From Candidatus Spechtbacterales bacterium (GTDB lineage: Bacteria > Patescibacteriota > Minisyncoccia > Spechtbacterales > 2-12-FULL-38-22): DNA of 43,920 nt. This document shows positions 24,505-30,379 of this stretch, piece after piece. A model generated the notes under the pieces. The model was not told the origin of the DNA. It saw nothing but the letters and a program-made list of their open reading frames with translations, and ran no database searches. The stretch is taken from assembly GCA_040879145.1 (NCBI GenBank), contig JBBDKX010000004.1:3202-47121 (forward strand). Direction: 5' to 3'. The position numbers were made by a program, and so were the translations under genes. Every line of letters begins with the position of its first letter. Positions within the stretch are counted from its first letter, which is position 1.

Positions 24505-26262
24505 ATGAGTCTTTTTAATAAAATATGGAAGTTGCAAGAATCTGCTCCCGCGGAGTTTTTAAATGCGCATCCAAATTATTCACGCACCACAAAACAGCTT
24601 TTGTGGAATAGGGATATAAAAAAGGAGGAAGATATAGATAACTTTTTTAATTCTAATTACAACAAAGATGTACATAGCCCTCACACCTTAAAAGATATTG
24701 ACCGAGCTGTTTCACGGATTAGCAGTGCCTTAGATAAAGGTGAGAGCATCTTAATTTATGGAGATTATGATGCCGATGGGGTTTGTGGAACAGCTTTGTT
24801 AAGAGAAGTTTTTAATGAGTTGGGGGCTAAAAAATTATCAACATACATACCTCATCGGGAGGATGAGGGTTACGGGCTTAACACACCCTCTATAAAGGAT
24901 TTTATAAAAGAGGGTATTAATCTTATAGTTACCGTAGATTGCGGATCAAGCAACATAGAGGAAATAGAGTTTGCTAACAGTAGCGGTATAGATGTTGTAG
25001 TAATAGACCATCATCAGATTACTCGAGATGATAACCCTGCCTTCGCGCATGTGAACCCTCACCAGGAGGATGACAAGTACCCTTTTAAGGATCTTTGCGG
25101 GACAGGGGTAGCGTTTAAAGTATGCACCGCTCTTTTGGATTTTCGCCGCAAGAAGGGTGCCAAGGCGCCCATGGAAGGGTGGGAGAAGTGGCTTTTAGAT
25201 TTGGTCGCGCTTGCAACAGTTACAGACGTCATGCCGCTCAAGGGAGAGAACAGGACGTTAGTAAAATACGGTCTTTATGTTCTTGCCCAAACACGCCGAC
25301 CCGGCCTACAGGCGCTTTTAGAAAAAGCCCGTGTAAATGCAACATATGAAGATGGAGATATTTCCACCAACCTGGACGGATTTACCTTAGGTTTCATTTT
25401 GGGTCCGCGTATAAACGCCGCCGGAAGAATGGAACACGCTAATTTGGCATTAGATCTTTTGAATGCGAAAACAAAAAAAGAAGCGGATGTTTTGGCGCAT
25501 ATTTTAGATACAAAAAATAAAGAGCGCCAAAAACTTGTAGAAGACATTATTAACGAGATAGACCACAAGCAACTGGAAAGTTCAAATGTTATTTTCGCCG
25601 GTACCCATGACTGGCCGATAGGTGTCGCGGGTATTGTAGCGGGACGCCTTACGCAAGCATATAATAAGCCGGCCTTTATATACCAGAAGAAAGGAAACAA
25701 GCTCATCGGATCTGTTAGAGGTCCTGAGCATTTAAATATAGTAGAAATATTGCAGGGATGTGAAGATTTTCTTGATAAATTCGGAGGTCACAGGCAGGCA
25801 GCCGGCTTCACAGCTTTAGTTGAACATGAGGATAATCTTTTACGTAGCTTAAAGACCCAGGTGGCCCTGGCGATGGGAGAAATGTCTAAAGAGGAGGTAT
25901 CGCCACGGGTTGTTGTTGATTCGGAAATAAGCGCTGAAGAAATAAACTGGAATTTGTATGATGAACTTGAAAAATTTGATCCATATGGAGAGAGTAACCC
26001 CAAGCCGGTTTTTTTATTACGCGGAGTTATAATAAGAAAACCCAGCATGGTGGGAGATGCCAAGAATCATTTCAAGTGTCTTATTGAAACATCATCAGGA
26101 CGGACACTAAAAGCCATAGGATTTCGTTTCCCCCCCGAGGTAGCTCACACAGGGGATGGCTCACCTGCCGATATTCTTTTTGAGTTAGATAAAAATGAGT
26201 GGAACGGAACTCGTGAATTAGATCTCAAGCTTGTAGATGTCAGTGCAAAATATTTGTTGTAG
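24505..26262 (+). CDS. recJ: Single-stranded-DNA-specific exonuclease RecJ
   Basis: A 585-residue DHH-family nuclease acting 5' to 3' on single-stranded DNA in recombination and mismatch repair. Motifs in order: DYDADGVCGTALL (residues about 89-101), TVDCGS, DHHQI, then the DHHA1 part GGHRQAAGF, and a C-terminal OB-like domain (FLLRGVIIRKPSMVGDAKNHFKCLI, seen in part). Length is typical. Upstream is a palindrome; downstream lies a strong promoter for the TrmB-type gene. Confidence 0.95.
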   Translation: MSLFNKIWKLQESAPAEFLNAHPNYSRTTKQLLWNRDIKKEEDIDNFFNSNYNKDVHSPHTLKDIDRAVSRISSALDKGESILIYGDYDADGVCGTALLREVFNELGAKKLSTYIPHREDEGYGLNTPSIKDFIKEGINLIVTVDCGSSNIEEIEFANSSGIDVVVIDHHQITRDDNPAFAHVNPHQEDDKYPFKDLCGTGVAFKVCTALLDFRRKKGAKAPMEGWEKWLLDLVALATVTDVMPLKGENRTLVKYGLYVLAQTRRPGLQALLEKARVNATYEDGDISTNLDGFTLGFILGPRINAAGRMEHANLALDLLNAKTKKEADVLAHILDTKNKERQKLVEDIINEIDHKQLESSNVIFAGTHDWPIGVAGIVAGRLTQAYNKPAFIYQKKGNKLIGSVRGPEHLNIVEILQGCEDFLDKFGGHRQAAGFTALVEHEDNLLRSLKTQVALAMGEMSKEEVSPRVVVDSEISAEEINWNLYDELEKFDPYGESNPKPVFLLRGVIIRKPSMVGDAKNHFKCLIETSSGRTLKAIGFRFPPEVAHTGDGSPADILFELDKNEWNGTRELDLKLVDVSAKYLL

Positions 26263-26266
26263 AAAA

Positions 26267-26295
26267 TTGACAAATATTCATAGAAAGTTTATAAT
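26267..26295 (+). promoter_or_regulatory. Consensus sigma-70 promoter of the TrmB-type gene
   Basis: TTGACA (26267-26272) and TATAAT (26290-26295) are exactly 17 bp apart, with perfect consensus hexamers. Start would be near 26302, 40 nt before the ATG. Confidence 0.88.
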
Positions 26296-26342
26296 AGGTA
26301 TATATAATGTAATTGGAAGTAGAAAGTAACAATTTTTTATTT

Positions 26343-27128
26343 ATGAGCACAAACCAACTACAACAATTATCAACACACCTGCAAGTTTTAGGATTGCAGG
26401 AAAAAGAAGCAAAGGTTTACGTTGCCTCCTCTTTTTTAGGCCCTTCTCCAGTACAACAGATTGCCAAGCAGGCAGGCATAAATAGGCCCACAGCTTATGT
26501 TATACTTGAGCAACTCGCTGAAAAGGGGCTGGTAAGTGAATCGACAGAAGAAAAGAAGGCAGTATATGTTCCCGAACCACCCGAAGCTCTTGAGCGGTGG
26601 CTTGAAAAACAGGAGAAAGAGCTTGAATTTAAAAAAAGAGAGCTGAAAGAGATGATTCCAAAACTTAAAAATACTCACAGAGAAAACATACCGGATGCGC
26701 CTCAAGTAAGGTTTTACAGGGGCTTGGACGGCATCAATGCCGTGTTGGCGGAATCTTTTAGAAAAGCTAAATCCAAGTCCGAGGTTTATGGCTTTACCAA
26801 TATTGACCGGGTGCAAAAAATATTTCCTAAGTATTTTACTCAGGCCCCCAGTAAGAGAGTAAAAAAGAGTATATCAAGCAAGGTTTTGTACTGGTCTACA
26901 AAAACAGATGAGCCTTCGGATGAAAAATTACTTCGCACTACCCAAAAAATAGATGCGCCCCCAAAGGCCGATATTACTTTGTTTGAAGATCGCGCTACGC
27001 TTCTTACTTATAACGATAAGGATTCAGTAGGTATTGTTATAGAAAGCAAGGATATAGTAGGGGCTTTACGCCAGGTTTTTGAGCTCGCGTGGAAAAATCA
27101 AGATACTAAAGAAGGTGAAGATAAATAA
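26343..27128 (+). CDS. TrmB family transcriptional regulator
   Basis: Start taken at ATG 26343 (MSTNQLQQLSTHLQVLGLQE, 261 residues); the upstream TTG adds hydrophobic residues not seen in the family. Residues 10-75 form the winged helix typical of TrmB: GLQEKEAKVYVASSFLGP, then IAKQAGINRPTAYVILEQLAEKGLV. A coiled region follows (EKQEKELEFKKRELKEMI), then a phospholipase-D-like ligand domain (VRFYRGLDGINAVL). TrmB proteins are common in archaea and CPR. The effector is unknown; the adjacent RNA-rich island is a possible target. Confidence 0.85.
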   Translation: MSTNQLQQLSTHLQVLGLQEKEAKVYVASSFLGPSPVQQIAKQAGINRPTAYVILEQLAEKGLVSESTEEKKAVYVPEPPEALERWLEKQEKELEFKKRELKEMIPKLKNTHRENIPDAPQVRFYRGLDGINAVLAESFRKAKSKSEVYGFTNIDRVQKIFPKYFTQAPSKRVKKSISSKVLYWSTKTDEPSDEKLLRTTQKIDAPPKADITLFEDRATLLTYNDKDSVGIVIESKDIVGALRQVFELAWKNQDTKEGEDK

Positions 27129-27142
27129 TTTGTCACCACAAC

Positions 27143-27171
27143 TTGACAAATTAGGCAATATCTGCTAATAT
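27143..27171 (+). promoter_or_regulatory. Consensus promoter of small transcript A
   Basis: TTGACA (27143-27148), 17-bp spacer, TAATAT (27166-27171), with TG two bases before the -10. The start would be about 27178, the first base of the GACTGTAGC stem. Confidence 0.85.
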
Positions 27172-27207
27172 ATACGCGACTGTAGCGAAATCAAGGAGGT
27201 GTGGTCA

Positions 27208-27276
27208 ATGAAAACATGTAAAGTTTTCCGAAAAATTAGAACACCAAATTCCTCCTTCATGCTACAGTCCCAGTAG
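27208..27276 (+). CDS. Possible 22-residue peptide with sequestered SD
   Basis: ATG at 27208 follows AAGGAGGTGTGGTCA, one of the strongest SD sequences in the window. The product would be a basic 22-mer (MKTCKVFRKIRTPNSSFMLQ and two more residues). The ORF lies wholly inside the hairpins of transcript A, and its SD is paired in the predicted fold, so translation may depend on refolding. It could equally be incidental to a non-coding RNA. Confidence 0.35.
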   Translation: MKTCKVFRKIRTPNSSFMLQSQ

Positions 27277-27293
27277 CATGAAAGGAGAAAAAG

Positions 27294-27308
27294 ATGGGTG
27301 GACACTGA
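27294..27308 (+). CDS. Possible four-codon minigene (MGGH)
   Basis: ATG GGT GGA CAC TGA, preceded by AAAGGAGAAAAAG with normal spacing. It lies directly after the alternative hairpin of transcript A. Such minimal ORFs occur in leader regulation, but chance cannot be excluded. Confidence 0.2.
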   Translation: MGGH

Positions 27309-27371
27309 TATAAAAATCCACGCACAACATCATCAGCTATAGTTAGTTCCTCTCTAAAAGTTTAGTGAAAC

Positions 27372-27426
27372 ACCCCTTTTGCCATGTTGTATTTATTACA
27401 TGCCGGCTGAGGGGTTTTTGTTTTTT
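27372..27426 (+). terminator. Terminator of transcript A
   Basis: ACCCCT (27372-27377) and AGGGGT (27410-27415) close a stem that includes CATGT/ACATG, followed by TTTTTGTTTTTT. Confidence 0.8.
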
Positions 27427-27550
27427 AGTGATATTTATTTTCTAAGTATAAAAAATATTACTATGTACTAAATTTGTAACAAAAAATACACAAAAAATAC
27501 GCTGAAGTACAAGTAAATTGGTTGATTGTTTAAAAATTTGTAAAAAATAT
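27427..27550 (+). other. AT-rich spacer
   Basis: About 120 nt of AT-rich sequence between the transcript A terminator and the next promoter. I see no gene or strong structure in it. Confidence 0.5.
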
Positions 27551-27579
27551 TTGACACTTTTTTAAAAGTATGCTAACAT
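27551..27579 (+). promoter_or_regulatory. Promoter of transcript B
   Basis: TTGACA (27551-27556), 17-bp spacer, TAACAT (27574-27579), with an extended -10 TG. Predicted start about 27586. Confidence 0.82.
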
Positions 27580-27585
27580 GTTGCC

Positions 27586-28135
27586 AATCAGGTTAATATC
27601 CCAATAACTTGATTAGCCCTTTTTATGAGGGACGGGATTCGAACCTGCTCTCTACAATTAAAAGTTGCAGAGAGCATATGGCCATTTCGGTTTTCCGGAG
27701 TTGCTACGCCACGAGGCATGCTTGGGAACAAGTGTCTTGCGAAACAAAAGGAGAGAGAAAGCGACACGCCAAAAAGTAATACAAAAGGACGTTCAGTCGT
27801 TTTCCAAGTTTCATACAAGACACAAAGGCTTGTTGGAAAAGTTGCTTGTCCGACAGGCCCTCAAACATCCGCAGCGGAGGAAGTATTAAGGAGAGAGACA
27901 ATTTTCATATTAGTTTTTTTGTACTTCCTTCGCATCGGCTGTTTGAAGCCAATTATAAGGTTCTTTAGTTAGAGGAAGCGACCCCTCACATGCAATGCAT
28001 GTGAGGGGTAAGCGAAACGCGAGAGTCGCTTAATAATTCCTCTGGGTAGTATCGCCCATTTTATCAAAAAATGGCCTCCTCGCTTCCATCCCTTCACGGT
28101 TTTATGTGAGAGACGATTAAAAGCGATACAAACAA
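27586..28135 (+). ncRNA. Candidate structured RNA B
   Basis: No credible protein gene follows the promoter at 27551. Structures visible: GCTCTCT/AGAGAGC with loop (27648-27675); a three-level stem at 27970-28042 made of AGAGGAA/TTCCTCT, AGCGAC/GTCGCT and an inner perfect CCCTCACATGC/GCATGTGAGGG; and GTATCGC/GCGATAC (28049-28055 and 28123-28129) enclosing CCATTTT/AAAAATGG and CTTCAC/GTGAG hairpins. No terminator follows, so this RNA may continue into RNA C. The first part is antisense to a tRNA-Lys-like sequence. No known RNA family is recognised. Confidence 0.5.
27623..27680 (-). pseudogene. tRNA-Lys(UUU)-like 3' portion, no D-arm or 5' acceptor found
   Basis: On the minus strand, TGCAA-CTTTTAA-TTGTA is an exact anticodon arm with a Lys UUU loop (loop 27664-27658), then 4 nt, then GCAGG-TTCGAAT-CCCGT, a T-arm with one mismatch. 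A discriminator-like A follows a CCCTCAT acceptor strand. No D-arm with normal geometry or ATGAGGG 5' strand is adjacent; instead the anticodon stem is extended to 11 bp (GCTCTCT/AGAGAGC). It may be a decayed tRNA, or a tRNA-mimicking part of the RNA on the other strand. Confidence 0.45.
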
Positions 28136-28188
28136 CAACACTAAATTTAGAGTATATAGATAAGGGTTGCTATTATTTTTGAAAGTTA

Positions 28189-28217
28189 TTTACAAAAAAT
28201 AAGAAACATGTTATAGT
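28189..28217 (+). promoter_or_regulatory. Promoter of transcript C
   Basis: TTTACA (28189-28194), 17-bp spacer, TATAGT (28212-28217). Predicted start about 28224. Confidence 0.72.
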
Positions 28218-28223
28218 TGTAAA

Positions 28224-28680
28224 ACATTTTTGCACCGCTCTCTCAGCAATTCAGCTGAAGTTGGATTTTTGAGAGAGTGGTTAAAGTAGGAAAACCCGGG
28301 TGTGAGCGTGTATGTGAGGGTTCCGTCCGAAAGGACAGGATAAACAAGACACGTAGTCGCGATATAATGCGCACCCAAAGCTTTAGTCACTTTTTCCTGC
28401 AAAAGGAAAAGTAAGGGATGCGGATCCTTGAGCAGAAACCTTCGGGAGCTGAGGCTTTATGAGAAGAGAGATAGCCGACTCTTCACCCAAAGTGGAACCT
28501 GCCAATCTGTATCTTGTATGTATAAGATACAGAGAACTTTCCTTTCCCGATTTCTGGCGGTTCGGGGTAAGCCCTCCATAGAGGGAAACAAAATCGCCAT
28601 CCATTTAACGCAGCACTTATCGCGTACGCGATAAGTGCTGCTACTCTCAACCTCAAACAAGAAGAAAGGAGGTGAGGAAT
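28224..28680 (+). ncRNA. Structured RNA C, 5' part (457-nt leader of the 67-aa gene)
   Basis: Dense predicted structure: CTCTCTCA/TGAGAGAG (28238-28245, 28270-28277); a branched domain closed by GGGTGTG/CGCACCC (28298-28304, 28370-28376) with CGTGT/ACACG and GTCC-GAAA-GGAC, a GNRA tetraloop (28325-28336); CC-TTCG-GG; GAAGAG/CTCTTC; a perfect 10-bp stem TCTGTATCTT/AAGATACAGA (28506-28533); CCCTC-CATA-GAGGG; and a perfect 14-bp stem CAGCACTTATCGCG/CGCGATAAGTGCTG (28611-28640). It ends 40 nt before a strong SD. It may be a large ncRNA or a very elaborate leader. Known large RNAs (GOLLD, ROOL, OLE, HEARO, tmRNA) were considered, but I cannot match it by eye. Confidence 0.6.
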
Positions 28681-28884
28681 ATGAGTACATTAATACTCAC
28701 GGTTGATGATCTAACCGATGAGATTGTTGAAAGAGCAATTTCCGCGGGGTTAGTTAATGAGGAATCTGTAGTGCCAAATGTGGCGATAAAAGATATCTCA
28801 GTTAATGAAGAGATTGTTGATCAAATTAACACAACGCTCAAAAGTGCTTTAAGCTTTCTTGAGCTTATAAAAAAGGTCCGTTAA
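28681..28884 (+). CDS. 67-residue protein of unknown function embedded in structured RNA
   Basis: ATG at 28681 is preceded by AGGAGGT at 28667-28673 with 7-nt spacing, a textbook SD rare in this window. The product is small and mostly acidic (MSTLILTVDDLTDEIVERAI at the start), with two probable amphipathic helices and a basic end (IKKVR). No motif, membrane segment or Cys is seen. The stop codon lies in the loop of a GGTCC/GGACC hairpin (28876-28890). It is flanked by several hundred bases of stem-loops on both sides. It may bind, or be regulated by, the surrounding RNA. Function unknown. Confidence 0.65.
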   Translation: MSTLILTVDDLTDEIVERAISAGLVNEESVVPNVAIKDISVNEEIVDQINTTLKSALSFLELIKKVR

Positions 28885-29260
28885 AGGACCAAAGGGTTAG
28901 CACCTTATATTTTCTGCTCTTATGGACAGTACCTAACGACGCAAGAGCAGCCGACCCTTTTGTTTTTCATTGTTGGAAAATAAAAGGGTCGGAGTGTTGC
29001 CCCTAATTGGGGCCCTTCGGCAAGTACTCTTCTTTAGGGAGAAGGGTCCGGTTTTTGAGGAGATCGCGTTATGCGGTTTCCCTAAACCGCATAACGTCTC
29101 TAGGTTTACCGAAACTAAACCTAATTCACCCCCCGGGGAGAGACCCGCGCGTAGACGCGGATAAGTCTCTCCCCGGCATTAAGTCCTTTCAGTTAGACCC
29201 GATGTACTATTTGTCTGCGTGCGAATGCACAGATAGAAGCACTCGGGTTTTTTTCTTTTT
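28885..29260 (+). ncRNA. Structured RNA C, 3' part
   Basis: After the ORF: an interleaved pairing, GTTAG/CTAAC (28896-28900, 28933-28937) with CTGCTCTT/AAGAGCAG (28914-28921, 28943-28950), that is, an H-type pseudoknot; a domain GAGT/ACTC with TTGCC/GGCAA and CCCC-TAATT-GGGG (28992-29030); a perfect 13-bp stem CGTTATGCGGTTT (29067-29079 with 29084-29096); TAGGTTTA/TAAACCTA (29101-29123); a perfect 12-bp stem CCGGGGAGAGAC (29133-29144 with 29165-29176) holding CCGCG/CGCGG; then a terminator. Such density is far above the background of the window. Confidence 0.6.
29197..29260 (+). terminator. Terminator of transcript C
   Basis: ACCCGA (29197-29202) and TCGGGT (29243-29248) close a branched stem with an inner GTGC-GAAT-GCAC hairpin; a T-rich tract of about 13 nt follows. 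Confidence 0.85.
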
Positions 29261-29346
29261 AACACGGCTGGCGTGTTAAAACCTGTGACAAGGTTTAAAT
29301 AACCTATTAGTAAAAAGACGGTCGTCGCTTAGCTAGTAGGTTATTT
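29257..29346. repeat. Further perfect stems between RNA C and the RNase H gene
   Basis: TTTTAACACG/CGTGTTAAAA (29257-29266, 29272-29281) is a perfect 10-bp hairpin. AAACCT/AGGTTT follows, then AAATAACCTA/TAGGTTATTT (29297-29306, 29337-29346), another perfect 10-bp pair. They may be extra terminators or processing sites. Confidence 0.6.
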
Positions 29347-29374
29347 GAAGGGTTAAAAGCTCAGGGTGAATAAA

Positions 29375-29383
29375 TGATACAAT
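29375..29383 (+). promoter_or_regulatory. Possible extended -10 element of the RNase H gene
   Basis: TGATACAAT ends 7 nt before the ATG at 29391. If used, the mRNA would be leaderless or nearly so, in keeping with the lack of an SD. No good -35 is seen. Confidence 0.4.
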
Positions 29384-29390
29384 ATAAACA

Positions 29391-29837
29391 ATGGCAAAGA
29401 ACTCAAAGAAAAAAATTGAAATTTACACAGACGGAGGAGCGCGCGGAAATCCGGGCCCCGCGGCTTTGGGTGTTGTAATTGGTGCCCCTTTGAACAAGAG
29501 CTACTCAGAGTTTTTGGGTAAAAAAACCAATAATGAGGCCGAGTATGAGGCAGTTGCCTTTGCTTTAAAAAAACTAAAGTCTCTTTTGGGCAAGGACAAT
29601 GTAAAAGACCTGGAAGTTGAAGTTTTTATGGATTCGGACTTGGCAGTAAACCAGCTTAATCATAAATATAAAGTTGAAAGCGAAAACATTATTCCTATAT
29701 TTATAAAAATCCATAATTTGCGTCTGGATTATGGAAAAGTTCACTTTACTCACGTTCCCAGAGAGAAAAATAAAGACGCGGATAAGATGGTAAATATAGA
29801 GTTGGACAAACAAGCGGGAGGCAGTAGTTTATTTTGA
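29391..29837 (+). CDS. Ribonuclease HI family protein
   Basis: A 148-residue RNase H-fold enzyme that cuts RNA in RNA-DNA hybrids. The four acidic catalytic positions are visible: Asp in YTDGGARGNPGPAA, Glu in NNEAEYEAV, Asp in MDSDLAVNQL and Asp in KNKDADKMVN. The motif order matches bacterial and archaeal type 1 RNase H; it lacks the hybrid-binding N-domain. It follows the RNA-rich island and may be leaderless. TGA stop. Confidence 0.92.
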   Translation: MAKNSKKKIEIYTDGGARGNPGPAALGVVIGAPLNKSYSEFLGKKTNNEAEYEAVAFALKKLKSLLGKDNVKDLEVEVFMDSDLAVNQLNHKYKVESENIIPIFIKIHNLRLDYGKVHFTHVPREKNKDADKMVNIELDKQAGGSSLF

Positions 29838-29904
29838 CATTAAAATAAAAGAACTGTATAAATACACATAGCAAGCGCTGGCGATTAAAAGAAGGTGGAG
29901 TCTA

Positions 29905-30303
29905 ATGGACTGTGGGGAAATAAAGGAAGAGCTTGCCTCGTTCTTTCAAAGGGAGTGCAAAGAAATAGGTTTAACTGATAATTTTGTCACAGGTCATAAG
30001 GTGGGGAGAACTTTTTGGACTTGGAATATCGCAGATACATCTGATTCTGTACGTAGGATAGTTGAGGTAGGTATTTACCCCGATAAAGCCATTGAGGTTT
30101 TAGCAAAAGTATTATCTGCATCCTTTAAGGAAAGATATAGGTCAAATGAGAAAGTTATAGGTGTTTTAAAACTCACTGAAAAATTGGATACAGTTTGGCT
30201 TCAAGATGCTCTGCATAGAGCGGGTAAGTTTGCTCGAAATAACGACCTTTTAGAAATTTCTATAAGTGATGCCATGCCCGGCACATATAGGGACGTACTT
30301 TAA
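29905..30303 (+). CDS. Unknown protein, 132 residues
   Basis: Start ATG 29905 is preceded by AAGAAGGTGGAG, an SD-like sequence. The product (MDCGEIKEELASFFQRECKE at the start) is soluble and mixed alpha/beta, with a Trp-containing segment (GRTFWTWNIAD) and later EKLDTVWLQDALHRAGKFAR. I recognise no family. It stands between RNase H and rnpB and is closed by an intrinsic terminator. Together with the small ORFs of the island it belongs to the only group of genes here with visible SD sequences. Confidence 0.72.
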   Translation: MDCGEIKEELASFFQRECKEIGLTDNFVTGHKVGRTFWTWNIADTSDSVRRIVEVGIYPDKAIEVLAKVLSASFKERYRSNEKVIGVLKLTEKLDTVWLQDALHRAGKFARNNDLLEISISDAMPGTYRDVL

Positions 30304-30310
30304 ACAGTTT

Positions 30311-30337
30311 AAAACCCTGCAAAACGCGGGGTTTTTT
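30311..30337 (+). terminator. Terminator after the 132-aa gene
   Basis: ACCC(T)GC and GCGGGGT stem with an A-rich loop, followed by a T-run. Confidence 0.75.
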
Positions 30338-30338
30338 G

Positions 30339-30379
30339 TATATCAAAAACCGCTCCTTTTGGGAACGGTTTTTGATATA
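30339..30379 (-). terminator. Terminator-like hairpin at the 3' end of rnpB
   Basis: TATATCAAAAACCG (30339-30352) and its exact complement (30366-30379) form a 14-bp stem with U-rich 3' side on the minus strand. It separates the convergent 132-aa gene and rnpB. Confidence 0.7.

Larger units (their letters stand above)
27178..27426 (+). ncRNA. Candidate structured small transcript A
   Basis: Bounded by a consensus promoter and a terminator, about 245 nt. GACTGTAGC (27178-27186) pairs with GCTACAGTC (27261-27269); inside, AAGGAGG (27194-27200) pairs with CCTCCTT (27251-27257), hiding an SD. Alternatively CATGCTAC (27258-27265) pairs with GTAGCATG (27273-27280), which cannot coexist with the outer stem. 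The SD serves a 22-codon ORF. A second SD-like AAAGGAG precedes a four-codon ORF. It could be a regulatory RNA, a leader-peptide switch or an mRNA for a tiny peptide. I recognise no known family. Confidence 0.55.

Noticed and set aside
27625-27972. 115-codon plus-strand ORF starting MRDGIRTC
   Set aside because: Its GIRTC start is what the complement of a tRNA T-arm (GGTTCGAATCCC) always encodes. It overlaps stem-loops, has no SD, and its translation resembles no family.
27843-27995. 5' half of the tRNA-Lys-like sequence at GTGAGGGG (minus strand near 27990)
   Set aside because: The seven bases could pair with CCCTCAT, but they already form a perfect local hairpin and no D-arm follows.
28428-29279. 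Several ORFs of 60-90 codons (28428, 28970, 29007 on plus; 28383, 28457 on minus)
   Set aside because: They run across perfect hairpins, lack ribosome binding sites and have compositionally odd products. The RNA structures explain the sequence better.
27140-29350. tmRNA, SRP RNA, or a group I/II intron in the island
   Set aside because: No tmRNA 5'/3' acceptor pair with tag ORF, no SRP GGAAGG-AGCAG core, no group II domain V or reverse transcriptase, and no group I P7 core were found by eye. A covariance search is still needed.
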